Positions 26,236-35,107 of a stretch of DNA of 64,000 bases are shown one piece after another. The stretch comes from Nitrospira sp. (lineage in GTDB: Bacteria > Nitrospirota > Nitrospiria > Nitrospirales > Nitrospiraceae): the NCBI GenBank assembly GCA_018242685.1, contig JAFEBM010000023.1, positions 22,681 through 86,680 of the forward strand. The letters run 5' to 3'. Below the pieces are notes generated by a model. That model was not told the DNA's origin, did not search any database, and was given only the letters and a program-made list of their open reading frames with translations. A program made the translations under genes and the position numbers. How positions within the stretch are numbered: the first letter of the stretch is position 1; every line of letters begins with the position of its first letter.

Positions 26236-26991
26236 ATGGCATCTGAAGTGATCGCCGATCGAAGGAATGAATGGTTTGTGCCTTCTCGTGGCCCGCTCAA
26301 CGTTCGGGTGCTGATCGGCCTGCTCTTTCTTCCCTATACGGGGATGGTGCTGGCCTACACGATCATCGGCGCCATGCTGGCTGAGCGTATTTATTGGGAT
26401 CGGGTGGGGGCGATGGCTGCAATTTATTTCTTGGCCCTCGGTATCGGGGCGCATGCGTTGGATGCCGTCGGCAGCAAGAACGTCAAGCCGTGGGGGACCG
26501 TGTTTTCCGACGAGTCACTCTGGGGGTTAGCTCTTTTCTCGATTACGATCGCGTACAGCATCGGGATCTACTATATGGTGTTGTACACACCGCTTCTGAC
26601 GCTGATCGCCTTGGCTGAAGGGTTCTTTCTGTTCGCCTACAATCTGGAATGGTTCGGCGGCCGATTCCACACCGATGCATGGTTTGCCGTCTCGTGGGGC
26701 GGCCTGCCTGTTCTCGCCGGGTACATTCTTCAGATGAATCGGCTTTCCCTGACGGCCCTGATCGTGGCAATCGCGACGGGTTTGTTGAGTCTCGTGGAGA
26801 TCAAGGCGTCACGGCCATATAAGGCGTTGAGGCGCCATCTTCCGACGACAAAGACGGAAGGTGATGAAGAGCAGAGAGAGATGCTTCAGCGGTACGAGGT
26901 GATCCTCAAAAGCCTCAGCGCGGGGGTCCTCCTTCTGGGGATCGGACTGTTGATGTGGCGTATCGCGAGTCCTGTGTGTTCGCCGTCATGA
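26236..26991 (+). CDS. Polytopic membrane protein (UbiA-like topology possible)
   Basis: A 251-residue protein with about six hydrophobic segments (VRVLIGLLFLPYTGMVLAYTIIGAML, MAAIYFLALGIGAHAL, LWGLALFSITIAYSIGIYYMVLY, LLTLIALAEGFFLFAY, LPVLAGYILQ and LSAGVLLLGIGLLMW). Motifs of UbiA prenyltransferases (DxxxD) are not clear, so catalysis is not established. Neighbours are a polyprenyl synthase and a UbiE-like methyltransferase, which is suggestive of isoprenoid or quinone chemistry. The ATG at 26236 is preferred over 26230 because AGGGAG lies 6 nt before it. The 3' end overlaps the convergent methyltransferase gene by 77 nt. Confidence 0.7.
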   Translation: MASEVIADRRNEWFVPSRGPLNVRVLIGLLFLPYTGMVLAYTIIGAMLAERIYWDRVGAMAAIYFLALGIGAHALDAVGSKNVKPWGTVFSDESLWGLALFSITIAYSIGIYYMVLYTPLLTLIALAEGFFLFAYNLEWFGGRFHTDAWFAVSWGGLPVLAGYILQMNRLSLTALIVAIATGLLSLVEIKASRPYKALRRHLPTTKTEGDEEQREMLQRYEVILKSLSAGVLLLGIGLLMWRIASPVCSPS

Positions 26992-27667
26992 TGGCAGATC
27001 CGTAGGCGGTCAGATATTCCAGCCGGATGTTCTCGAAGCCCTGTTCCTTAAGCACCTCGGTCAATTCCGGAATCCAGCGCGTGTGCTGGATCAGGCCGGG
27101 CAGGCCGTAGTAAATGTCCCGCCACGCGGGACAGAGCCGAGTTCCCACTCGCTGCAACATCCAGAAATACAGGCGCCACATCGGGATCAGGCAGGGTTTG
27201 GGCGGATAGGTAAAGTCATGCATGAGCAGAAGGCCGCCTTTCCTCAGCATGGCCTTGGTGACGGGGGTCAGACGTTCTAAGTCGGCATATTTTGCCAGAT
27301 AAGAAGAAACCACGCAGTCGAAGGGTTCGGCGGATCGATAGTCTTCCGCCCGGCTCAACACGAAGTCCACATTGGCCAAGCCAAGCTTGTGGATTTTGCT
27401 TCGAGCGATCTCGAGATATTCCTCCCGTAGTTCAACTCCGATCACCCGGCAATGCGGAAACTGTTCGGCGATCGCCAGCGTAGAAATGCCGGTGCCGCAG
27501 GCCAGGTCCAGAATGCGTCGTGGATTCGGAGGCAACAGCTCGATGATCCTCCGCTTCCACCGGCGGTCGATACCGAAGGTTGCGTAATGAACCACCGCAT
27601 CGTAGGTCCTTCCTGTACCGGAGAAGAACCGATGGACCAATTCCACTCTTGCATCGTGCGTTTGCAT
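26915..27667 (-). CDS. Class I SAM-dependent methyltransferase (UbiE/MenG-like)
   Basis: A 250-residue methyltransferase with the start VHRFFSGTGRTYDAVVHYATFGIDRRWKRRIIELLPP, SAM motif I RILDLACGTGISTLAIAEQF, acidic motif GVELREEYLE and the later FDCVVSSYLAKYADLERL and GGLLLMHDFTYP. The opening segment resembles UbiE/MenG quinone methyltransferases. GGAGGG precedes the ATG. The last 25 or so residues are antisense to the neighbouring membrane protein gene and may be unconserved. Confidence 0.85.
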   Translation of the reverse strand: MQTHDARVELVHRFFSGTGRTYDAVVHYATFGIDRRWKRRIIELLPPNPRRILDLACGTGISTLAIAEQFPHCRVIGVELREEYLEIARSKIHKLGLANVDFVLSRAEDYRSAEPFDCVVSSYLAKYADLERLTPVTKAMLRKGGLLLMHDFTYPPKPCLIPMWRLYFWMLQRVGTRLCPAWRDIYYGLPGLIQHTRWIPELTEVLKEQGFENIRLEYLTAYGSAIMTANTQDSRYATSTVRSPEGGPPR

Positions 27668-27894
27668 GACAAACCCTCCTTTCTATCGCCATTTCCTATT
27701 CTGACCTTCTGCTCATGGTTTCTATTCCCGATGTCGCATTGATTTGGTGGCCGCACTGCTGTTAAGTAGGAGCCCTGTCGCCGGGATTGAGCGATATCGC
27801 AGCAGTGAATCCGAGATTGCAGTAGAAGCCTTCATGAATAATGCGGGCCTAGAACCACATCACTCAATTGCATCGGGAATAAATCGGCTCAGAA

Positions 27895-28455
27895 ATGGGT
27901 CTTATCAGGAACCTGCAACCGGAGCGGTCGTCTGAGCAAGACGAGCCCTCACGATTTGAAAAAGCCATCCTCCCGCATCTCGATGCGGCGTACAATTTGG
28001 CGCGCTGGCTGACACGTAACGACCAAGATGCGGAAGACATGGTTCAAGAAGCCTGCTTGCGCGCGTTCAAATCGTTCGACGGCTTCTATGGAGTCCATGC
28101 GAAAGCGTGGCTGCTCACGATCGTGCGGAACACCTGTTACACGTGGCTCGGCAAGAACCGAGTTCATGACCTGTCTGCCTCGCTTGATGAAGACGTGCAC
28201 CAAGCGGAAAGTCAGGTTCCGGACCCGCAGGCGCTGCTGCCCCGATTCGAAGATAATCAGGCGCTCCGGCAAGCCTTGGAAGGATTACCGGCGGAGTTCC
28301 GCGAAGTGTTGATCCTGCGAGAACTGGAAGGGCTTTCGTATAAGGAGATCGCCGATGTTACCGGTATTCCACAGGGGACGGTCATGTCTCGTCTGGCCCG
28401 CGCTCGAGGTCGGTTGAAACTCTCGCTCGCCGGCCACATGAACAAGGAACATTGA
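27895..28455 (+). CDS. ECF RNA polymerase sigma factor (RpoE-like)
   Basis: A 186-residue sigma-70 family protein with region 2 (AAYNLARWLTRNDQDAEDMVQEACLRAFKSFDGF...AKAWLLTIVRNTCYTWLGK) and region 4 (LRQALEGLPAEFREVLILRELEGLSYKEIADVTGIPQGTVMSRLARARGRLK). The linker is short, as in the ECF group. The next gene, starting 1 nt after the stop, encodes a zinc-binding anti-sigma factor, a standard pair. The signal sensed is unknown. Confidence 0.95.
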   Translation: MGLIRNLQPERSSEQDEPSRFEKAILPHLDAAYNLARWLTRNDQDAEDMVQEACLRAFKSFDGFYGVHAKAWLLTIVRNTCYTWLGKNRVHDLSASLDEDVHQAESQVPDPQALLPRFEDNQALRQALEGLPAEFREVLILRELEGLSYKEIADVTGIPQGTVMSRLARARGRLKLSLAGHMNKEH

Positions 28456-28456
28456 C

Positions 28457-29215
28457 GTGAATTGCCAAGAAGTCCGGATACTCATTGACGGCTATGTGGA
28501 CGGAGAGTTGGATCCGATCCGCAACCGGGAGGTCGAACAGCACTTCCGAACTTGTCCGGCCTGTTCGACTGTGCTCAACAGTCATCAGGCGTTGCGAGCG
28601 GCATTACGAACCGGTTCGCTCTATCGGACGGCGCCCCCGGCGCTACGGAACCGAATTCGATCATCCTTCAAGCCGGCACCCACCCGGAAATCGCTCATGG
28701 GCTTACCGCAATGGCGCTGGGTTGCCGTCGCGGCTTCTCTTGCGCTTGTGAGTGTCCTCACCTGGCGCGCGGTGCCTTTCTTGCCGACTGAAACTGCAGA
28801 TGACCAGTTGATTCAAGAAGTCACCGCCAGCCACGTACGTTCGTTGATGGTCACCCATCTGGTAGATATCTCGTCTTCCGACCGGCATGTAGTCAAGCCT
28901 TGGTTCACCGGCAAGCTTGATTTCGCCCCATCCGTCGCTGATCTGACCGAACAAGGGTTTCCTATGGTCGGAGGTAGACTCGATTATGTGAACGGTCGGG
29001 CGGTTGCCGGACTGGTGTACAAACGGCGGGAGCATGTCATCAATGTCTTTCTCTGGCCGTCCGCCGCCGCGGTAGAGACAAGGTCGCTGGCTCACCAGGG
29101 CTACCATCTGGTTTGTTGGACCCAGTCCGGCATGACCTATTGGGCCATATCCGATTTGAACAGCCGCGAACTACAGGAATTCGTTCAGCTCCTGCAAAGT
29201 CCCTCCTCACACTGA
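28457..29215 (+). CDS. Zinc-binding anti-sigma factor (ZAS), membrane anchored
   Basis: A 252-residue protein. The N-terminal anti-sigma domain has Cys3 and the HxxxCxxC motif (His29, Cys33, Cys36 in EQHFRTCPAC), so zinc binding is expected. A single TM segment follows at about residues 88-105 (WVAVAASLALVSVLTW), then a periplasmic domain. The start is GTG with AAGGAAC upstream. It should hold the preceding ECF factor at the membrane until an envelope or redox signal releases it. Confidence 0.9.
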   Translation: MNCQEVRILIDGYVDGELDPIRNREVEQHFRTCPACSTVLNSHQALRAALRTGSLYRTAPPALRNRIRSSFKPAPTRKSLMGLPQWRWVAVAASLALVSVLTWRAVPFLPTETADDQLIQEVTASHVRSLMVTHLVDISSSDRHVVKPWFTGKLDFAPSVADLTEQGFPMVGGRLDYVNGRAVAGLVYKRREHVINVFLWPSAAAVETRSLAHQGYHLVCWTQSGMTYWAISDLNSRELQEFVQLLQSPSSH

Positions 29216-29279
29216 CAGCCGGTCAGCCCTGTGATCGTCTCGAGGTCAGGCTCCAATAGCATTTCTGAGAAGTCTTGAA

Positions 29280-30140
29280 TCATGGCGCGTTCGCTATCAG
29301 CCGCGCCAGTGCGCGGTCGAGTTCCGGCACATCCGGCAGAACGATCTGAAACTCTCCCTCAAGCGTTTCCCGCATTTCGGTCACGCTCGTAATCAGGCGT
29401 CGATCTTTACGGCCGGCTCGATGATGCACGGTCAGTTGGTTGTTGAGCAGCCCATAACGTCGATCCGGTGCGGGCCTGGCTGCCAGCAGGCCGGTCACAA
29501 ACCGGGACTCCGGGTGGGTGGATAAGTACCAATTGGCCATCTCGTAATCGGGCAACAATTGCTCGGCCAAGCTGAACCGGTACAACGAGACCCAGTTGTC
29601 GCCGATTTGGACTTGCTCGATAAATTCCTCAAACTCCTCCTGAGCCTTCACCAGACGGAACGGTTCATGCGGGGTGGCTTGCTCGATATCGATTTCAAGT
29701 CGTAATGGGCCCGTCAGCGTCACCCCACCGAATCCAGCGTCCACAACGTAGCGCCCTTCGTTAAGATCGACCAGAAGCAACATATGACTCCGGGGCGGCA
29801 CGGCTCCTTCCGGCATGTTCCATAACACGCGCGCGGCGAGACCGGTCACGCGGAACCCCAGTGCGTCGAGCGCATGTTTGAGCAGGAGGTTCTGCTCAAA
29901 GCAATAACCGCCGCGGCCGTCCCGTACCAACTTCTGCTGAAGCGACTCCAGATCCAGGTGGACCGGCCATCTCATCAAGGAACTCAGGTTTTCAAATGCA
30001 ATGGTTTCGGTGTGGCGGAGCTGGATGGCCCGCAAGGTATCCAGCGTCGGCTTGCGTGCTCCTTCGTAACCGATGCGCTTGAAATAGGCATTCAAGTCGA
30101 TTGTCACTGCCTGATTCTGCTGTGGCGTTGGACTATCCAT
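29280..30140 (-). CDS. Arylamine N-acetyltransferase
   Basis: A 286-residue NAT enzyme, which transfers acetyl from acetyl-CoA to arylamines or hydrazines. The catalytic triad is visible: Cys80 in RGGYCFEQN, His119 in PRSHMLLLV and Asp134 in VDAGFGG. The start at 30140 (MDSPTPQQ) has GGGAG close upstream; an upstream in-frame ATG at 30164 is less likely. The length is normal for bacterial NATs. Confidence 0.92.
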   Translation of the reverse strand: MDSPTPQQNQAVTIDLNAYFKRIGYEGARKPTLDTLRAIQLRHTETIAFENLSSLMRWPVHLDLESLQQKLVRDGRGGYCFEQNLLLKHALDALGFRVTGLAARVLWNMPEGAVPPRSHMLLLVDLNEGRYVVDAGFGGVTLTGPLRLEIDIEQATPHEPFRLVKAQEEFEEFIEQVQIGDNWVSLYRFSLAEQLLPDYEMANWYLSTHPESRFVTGLLAARPAPDRRYGLLNNQLTVHHRAGRKDRRLITSVTEMRETLEGEFQIVLPDVPELDRALARLIANAP

Positions 30141-30366
30141 GCATGCTCCCGAGAGCTGGTGCACCCAGCTTTACCGATATACCAACCGGGGTGAAACTAT
30201 AGACAGCTGTTCGCCCAAATGCCATCGCGCCCAGTCGTCTCACCGCCGTCGTGAGTGGGAGCATACAGCAGGACCCAATCCCAATTTCGCGGAGCACAGC
30301 GTTTACCTTGGGAAATAGCCGTTCATCATCGAGCCTCGATACGACAAGAGGTTGTTGAGCCATCAC
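30133..30366 (-). pseudogene. GAF-domain fragment, remnant of a FhlA-like regulator
   Basis: A 77-residue frame whose first 50 residues ([50 protein letters not shown]) align by eye with the GAF repeats of the regulator at 37699 ([36 protein letters not shown]). After that the similarity stops abruptly and the frame runs into the NAT start region. At about 30173-30190 the DNA can also be read as LVYR-stop, the same tail as the monooxygenase remnant at 32381. It is probably debris. Confidence 0.55.
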
Positions 30367-30455
30367 GACTCAAGATGCCTCACTATCGGCTCGTCAGGAT
30401 CGCGTGTGTCCGTCAGGTTTCGTCTTGATTAGTCCTCCTTCATATTGAGAGCCGG

Positions 30456-30797
30456 TCATCCCTGTTCTTTCGGCCGATAGTCCCGGTGAAATTCCGTCAA
30501 GACCCCGTCAGGGCCGAACGTGAGGTCCTGATTCCAACCCTGGGCGTCGTCGTAATCACGAAATTCCCATGTCGCGATCTCCCCGCCATCGGTGGTCTGC
30601 CGTGTCTTCGCCGGTTTTCCCCATTCGCGCACATAGTAATCTTCAGTCTTCACACCGATCTCTTGCCGCATCCGCTCGTCAAATGCCTCCCAACGTTGTT
30701 CCGTCTCCCAGCGTTGTTCCATGGTCATGGAGCAGCCGGAAACCAGCGGCACAACAGCGGCCAAGACAACGGAGAACAGCACATTCACAGTCTTCAT
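30456..30797 (-). CDS. Small lipoprotein of unknown function (paralog of 22538)
   Basis: A 113-residue lipoprotein with lipobox LVSGC. The mature part contains a small internal duplication (MEQRWETEQRWEAFDER) and the family signature RQEIGVKTEDYYVREWGKPAKTRQTTDGGEIATWEFRDYDDAQGWNQDLTFGPDGVLTEFHRDYRPKEQ, shared with the protein at 22538. AGGTGTACC lies before the ATG. It is dispersed from its paralog by 8 kb. Confidence 0.8.
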   Translation of the reverse strand: MKTVNVLFSVVLAAVVPLVSGCSMTMEQRWETEQRWEAFDERMRQEIGVKTEDYYVREWGKPAKTRQTTDGGEIATWEFRDYDDAQGWNQDLTFGPDGVLTEFHRDYRPKEQG

Positions 30798-30904
30798 GGT
30801 ACACCTCCGTCATTTCATCACGGGCATGTCCAGAAATCCGATGCTGAATTCGTCATGTGATGGACAAGGTGACCGCTGTGTGTCTCACCGATCCGTCTAT
30901 CCAT

Positions 30905-31327
30905 TCACGCGACCTTGGTTCGATCACCGACCTCGTTTCGATCATGGCCCTCCAATGAAGATCGGCCATGAATAACTGAAGTCATGCTCTGCCGGAGTAG
31001 AGGGAAAATAGCTTCCAACTCAGGTTTCTCGAAATAGCTGCTCTTCGATTCAACAGAGGATAATTGATTCATGGCGGCTGGGTCCGCCCGAAGATGTCGC
31101 CACTCGATCACCCACCGTGCTGCAAGAAACAGAAAGCCGGTCGTGCCCAGGACGAATGTCCAGAACCCCACATAGAGCGCCCAGAGCAGAGTGGCCACAT
31201 CCGTCTGCCCGAACACTTGACGCGCGAGCAATTCCAATCCTAAACTGACGAGGAGCAGCCCACCGACGACGCCGGTCGGCCACCCGATATGTTGTATTTT
31301 TCGATCTCCTCGAATCTTGGTGTTCAT
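30905..31327 (-). CDS. Two-TM membrane protein of unknown function
   Basis: A 140-residue protein with two membrane segments (GVVGGLLLVSLGLELLARQVF and LLWALYVGFWTFVLGTTGFLFLAARWVIEW) and a cytoplasmic-type C-terminal tail of about 65 residues. No domain is recognised. The ribosome site is weak. It lies between a lipoprotein gene and an epimerase gene on the same strand. Confidence 0.5.
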   Translation of the reverse strand: MNTKIRGDRKIQHIGWPTGVVGGLLLVSLGLELLARQVFGQTDVATLLWALYVGFWTFVLGTTGFLFLAARWVIEWRHLRADPAAMNQLSSVESKSSYFEKPELEAIFPLLRQSMTSVIHGRSSLEGHDRNEVGDRTKVA

Positions 31328-31411
31328 AAGATCACCGTTTTTATGCCAATGTGCCTGACTTCCGGTTTAGGAACCGTCGATTTGATATGCCCATTCGGGT
31401 GGCGAAAGATG

Positions 31412-32353
31412 CTAACCAAGCCCTTCGGCGAAACCTCGCCGCCAGGTCTGATACGTCGGTTCCCATCCCAACTCCTGCTTCGCCTTGGCGTTTGATCCGC
31501 CACGTATTTGGGTCATCATCGATACGCCGCCCTCGCCGATGGCCAGCTTGCCGAGCCAAACCGGCACTCGATAGGGCGGCTTCGCACCGACGGCGTCGGC
31601 AAGCGCCGGAAGCCACGTTGTGACGGGAGCCGGCTCGTTGTCCACCACATTGTAGATCCCTGGACTACCGCTCGAAACGGCGGCAACCGTCGCGCGCGCT
31701 GCGTCGTGAATATGGATGAAGGACCAGATACCGGCCCCGTTGCCGACGATCGGTAGCATTCGCTTGCGGACGAGTTTGATAATCGGTCCATCCTGCGCAA
31801 TCCCGGTTCCAGGTCCGTAGAAGGGGCCGTAGCGCAAGGCGAGCACCCGGAGGTCCACGGTCTTTCGGACTGTATCTTCCAGGTACCGAATTGCGGCCAA
31901 GATCTTGGCGAAGCCGCTGGGCGGGTTCGGATCGAGCGGGGCTTCCTCGGCTTTCACCGGCCCACCCTCACGTGCGAACGGCCATCCGCAGAAGCTCTGC
32001 GCAATAAACCGACGTGCTCCCACCAGACGTGCTGCCGCGAGCAGGGTGTCCGTGACCTCGGTGCGGAATCGGTTGGTCAGCACAAACTCATCGTCAAGCC
32101 TCTTGAGGTTGCCGGCGTGGGCGAGGGCCGTCAGCTGATGAATGATCACTTCCGGCTCGGCCTTCCTGATGGCCGCCGTTAACGCCTCCTTGTTGAGCGC
32201 GTCGGCCACGGCAACCGTTGCACCCGCGGCTAGGAGCGCCTCGGCCTTTCGATCGTCACGAACGAGTGCGACCACCTCATGTCCTTTCTCCATCAGTTGC
32301 GGCACAAGGACCTTTCCGATGGCTCCGGTACTGCCCGCGACAAATACCTTCAT
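31412..32353 (-). CDS. NAD-dependent epimerase/dehydratase family protein (extended SDR)
   Basis: A 313-residue Rossmann-fold protein with cofactor motif MKVFVAGSTGAIGKVLVPQLMEKGHEV, the block ARRFIAQSFCGWPFAREGGPVKAEEAPLDPNPP and the family motif LRYGPFYGPGTG. The catalytic Tyr of classical SDRs is not evident (SFCGW instead), so the chemistry is uncertain. GAGGAA precedes the ATG. Confidence 0.88.
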   Translation of the reverse strand: MKVFVAGSTGAIGKVLVPQLMEKGHEVVALVRDDRKAEALLAAGATVAVADALNKEALTAAIRKAEPEVIIHQLTALAHAGNLKRLDDEFVLTNRFRTEVTDTLLAAARLVGARRFIAQSFCGWPFAREGGPVKAEEAPLDPNPPSGFAKILAAIRYLEDTVRKTVDLRVLALRYGPFYGPGTGIAQDGPIIKLVRKRMLPIVGNGAGIWSFIHIHDAARATVAAVSSGSPGIYNVVDNEPAPVTTWLPALADAVGAKPPYRVPVWLGKLAIGEGGVSMMTQIRGGSNAKAKQELGWEPTYQTWRRGFAEGLG

Positions 32354-32380
32354 AACGATGATTCCTCACATACCAACTTT

Positions 32381-32560
32381 TTACCGATACACCAACCCGG
32401 ATAACCCCCAGGCAAGTTCCCGGCGAAATGCCGGTACGCAGGCCAGCAGTTTCAGCAAGCTGTTGCGCAGCGGCCGGAACCCGCGGCCGACTGTGGCCAG
32501 TCTGGTCAGGCCGGTCGGCCAGGCTCCGACAATGAGAACGTCAACATCTGCGGTCTTCAT
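32381..32560 (-). pseudogene. Internally deleted FAD-dependent monooxygenase remnant (59 codons)
   Basis: The minus-strand frame from the ATG at 32560 begins MKTADVDVLIVGAWPTGLT, the N-terminus of a PheA/TfdB-type aromatic hydroxylase. It then jumps directly to GRGFRPLRNSLLKLLACVP and AFRRELAWGLSGLVYR, which looks like the extreme C-terminus of the same family, before a TAA. About 350-450 residues are missing. The FAD loop glycine is replaced (GAGPTG expected, GAWPTG seen). GAGAGGGA lies upstream of the ATG, so the original start site is intact. Confidence 0.65.
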
Positions 32561-32647
32561 CGTCCCTCTCCATCAAGACACGGTTGCGATCAAGCCCAAA
32601 GCCGAACCCTAGTCGTGAACGAACAGGGCCACCATGCTACAGCTCCC

Positions 32648-34564
32648 TTACTGTGGTCTTGCCGTCTCATTTATCTGCACGACAGGTTGATTGATCTCGC
32701 CGGCATAGACAATCAACTTGAATGGGTTGAATTCCTGGTATTTGTCCATGAGTTTGAGGTAGGCCAGTCGGCGGGACTCGTTCAATCGGGGACTGTCGGG
32801 TAACCTTGCATGTCCCCATCGGAGGTAGTTCGCAGCCAGCTCGTGCCTGCCGTCACGGCTCATACGCTCCGCAGCGGCGGCCAGCTGCGAGTCAGAGAGT
32901 CCGAAATAGTCCACCAGCGCCGCCCCGTGGTCCGCATCAGTCAGCGCGTCTAGCCCATGTAAGCCGTTTTGCCAGTAGCCGCTGTTCTGCTGGAACAGCC
33001 GATTGATCATGTTTTCTCGGATCACAAGATAGGCGAGGTGTACGTCCGATGCGCTGTTCGCAAGCGTGGGTGGGATCAAGTTGGCCTGTTGGATCACGCC
33101 ACGTTCCGTACCAGCCTTCATGGCACGCAACACTTCATCGCGCAACCACGTCAGTTGAATGCGTAAGTCGTCCAACATGGCCGTGGATGAGAAGAGTCGT
33201 GTCAGTGGCACATGCCCGTGTAACAAATGCTCAGGCTTCAGCCGATCGACCTGGTTTATTGCCTCCAAGAGGCCGTCGACGCTTCCCTCTGGGACGAACG
33301 GGGCGCCCAGATACGGCATCAGAATGTCACCCACGAACAGTACGCCCTCGTCCGGCATATGCACGAGGAGGGCATCGGAAGTTTCTCCACCGCTGGTCGG
33401 TATCAAACGAAAGTGCGTCTCGCCGATTACCACATCACGTGGACCATCGATCAGGACATCGGGTTTGTAGGTGAGCACGTCATCGAGTCGGAATTTCTCG
33501 CCGAAGAAACGCCGCAACATCGTAGGATCGCCCAACGCGTCATCCGAGAGTTCCTCTTGATAGTTGCTTCGACCATAGAAGCGCACAGCTGGATTGAGGC
33601 TGCGGAAATACCGATGCCCGCCTACGTGGTCCCAGTGTGCGTGCGTGACGAAGACCGTTGTTAGAGGAGGGAGTGATGGAACGTGGTTTCGTAGCGCCTC
33701 GTAGGCTGCCTGGGCGGAGTCTGGGCGAGTCCCGGCATCGATCGCGATCAATTCCTGTCGATCCGCCGAGACCACAAAGTAGTATTCCGTGAACTCGAAG
33801 CCGGACAAGCAATACACTGTGCCGGGAAGGACTTCTCGTATGGTGCGTGACATGAACGTGTGGCCATTGGACGGATCTTCGGCGAAGGGGGTGGTGAACA
33901 CCGGCATGTCATTCCCGGTGCCGGCGCCGATCAGGGTTTGGTACCGTTCCGCCCCTGTGGTGTCGCCTCGTTGTCGGTGCAAGGAGGCCAATTGAGCATA
34001 GACCTCGCGCAACCAGTTTCGATGCGGGGCGGCGTCCACGTGTTCTACACACCAGAGCAGATCGGCCAGTGCGGTATCGCGCTCACCAAAGAAGCCTGGA
34101 ATCCTTGCTCTGACCACGCCGGACATCCATCGCGCGATGAACATCTCGTTCTTCGTGAGTCGCTTCGCGTCGTCCAGCAGAGCCAACGTGTCGCGCACCC
34201 AGCCGAATCGTTTGAATAGAAAGACCTCGTACGCATGATCGGCGCGAAGGAAGGCGATTGCGACGAGGTATTGAGCCATTTGGTTATCGGTCAGCCTGGA
34301 GGTAAAGCGATTCAAGACGTCTTCCAAGTAGACGATGCCTTCGACATGGCGTCCGGTATTGGCGAACTGCTGCATCAACAGGAACAGTAATTGAGGATCG
34401 GAGGGTGGCCGCCATTGATTGACCTGTTTCAAGTAGGCCAGTTCGGGCTGGACGGTATCAGCCGGCAGGTGCGATTGGGCGCCCGATGAGGGAGCACGGA
34501 CGATGGCGATGAAGCTTAACACTAAGGTGCCCAGAAGGACCAATATCACAATAGAGCGGTTCAT
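32648..34564 (-). CDS. Exported MBL-fold hydrolase (alkylsulfatase-like architecture)
   Basis: A 638-residue protein. A signal or anchor segment (SIVILVLLGTLVLSFIAIV) is followed by a helical, TPR-like region (about residues 45-215). Then comes a metallo-beta-lactamase domain with the zinc motif THAHWDHVGG at about residue 308, GGETSDALLVHMPDEGVLFVGDI and HLLHGHVPL, and a C-terminal helical part with YLRWGHARLPDSPRLNESRR. The MBL-plus-dimerisation layout is like SdsA1-type alkylsulfatases, but the N-terminal helical region is unusual. AAGGAG precedes the ATG. The substrate is unknown. Confidence 0.8.
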   Translation of the reverse strand: MNRSIVILVLLGTLVLSFIAIVRAPSSGAQSHLPADTVQPELAYLKQVNQWRPPSDPQLLFLLMQQFANTGRHVEGIVYLEDVLNRFTSRLTDNQMAQYLVAIAFLRADHAYEVFLFKRFGWVRDTLALLDDAKRLTKNEMFIARWMSGVVRARIPGFFGERDTALADLLWCVEHVDAAPHRNWLREVYAQLASLHRQRGDTTGAERYQTLIGAGTGNDMPVFTTPFAEDPSNGHTFMSRTIREVLPGTVYCLSGFEFTEYYFVVSADRQELIAIDAGTRPDSAQAAYEALRNHVPSLPPLTTVFVTHAHWDHVGGHRYFRSLNPAVRFYGRSNYQEELSDDALGDPTMLRRFFGEKFRLDDVLTYKPDVLIDGPRDVVIGETHFRLIPTSGGETSDALLVHMPDEGVLFVGDILMPYLGAPFVPEGSVDGLLEAINQVDRLKPEHLLHGHVPLTRLFSSTAMLDDLRIQLTWLRDEVLRAMKAGTERGVIQQANLIPPTLANSASDVHLAYLVIRENMINRLFQQNSGYWQNGLHGLDALTDADHGAALVDYFGLSDSQLAAAAERMSRDGRHELAANYLRWGHARLPDSPRLNESRRLAYLKLMDKYQEFNPFKLIVYAGEINQPVVQINETARPQ

Positions 34565-35107
34565 GGGGCTCTCCTTGTTGTCCGAGACATAGCACCCTCT
34601 CAGAACTCGCGATCACATTGGAGAGTGTGCCTATTTTGGTCGAGGATCGAGTGAGTCTCCCTCCCGTTACCACTTCAAGATCGCCCAACTGCGTTGCGAC
34701 CGTTCTGCGATGTCCTTAAGCCACGGCAATGATCGTTCCAAGGAACATGCTTCAAGGTCGCGTATCTCTAAGTGCGGAACAAATATGTGAGTCGGGATGA
34801 ATTAGAGGGAAGCAGTCGGAAGGAGCGAGCCGCTTGTGACGAAAGACATCTGTCGATATCTCGGCGTTTGCCGAAAGGTCAGCATCAGCGAGGGCGAGCA
34901 ATCCCGAGCTTTTGAATTTTGGATTGCGACGTGGTGCGTTCCAAGGGGGGGCAGACCCCGTGGTTCCATGGCGTTTGGTTTCACGCTGATGCTCACTGCG
35001 TTGCGGTCCGGTACAGGCCGACGGCATTAGTGTAACCATCGGCTACTTTTTGTTTGACATTAAATTTTGTCCTGGGCATACTGCGCAAACTTCTCAATTC
35101 CTGTTTT
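34565..35107. other. Gene-poor stretch with a remnant of a regulator 3' end
   Basis: About 540 bases between the MBL gene and the methyltransferase gene. The only recognisable content is at 34885-34941 (minus strand), where [22 protein letters not shown] can be read. This is nearly the C-terminus of the sigma-54 regulator at 37699 ([18 protein letters not shown]). The rest shows no supported gene. Confidence 0.6.
34847..34926. repeat. Left copy of the 80-bp direct repeat flanking the R-M module
   Basis: Matches 37661-37740 at 76 of 80 positions in the same orientation. It begins CATCTGTCGATATCTCGGCG and contains the hairpin TCGGCGTTTGCCGA. It corresponds to the last codons of the sigma-54 regulator gene plus its 3' flank. 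Confidence 0.9.

Noticed and set aside
26915..26991. The 77-nt antisense overlap as a regulatory device
   Set aside because: Convergent gene ends often overlap and the methyltransferase tail here is probably unconserved.
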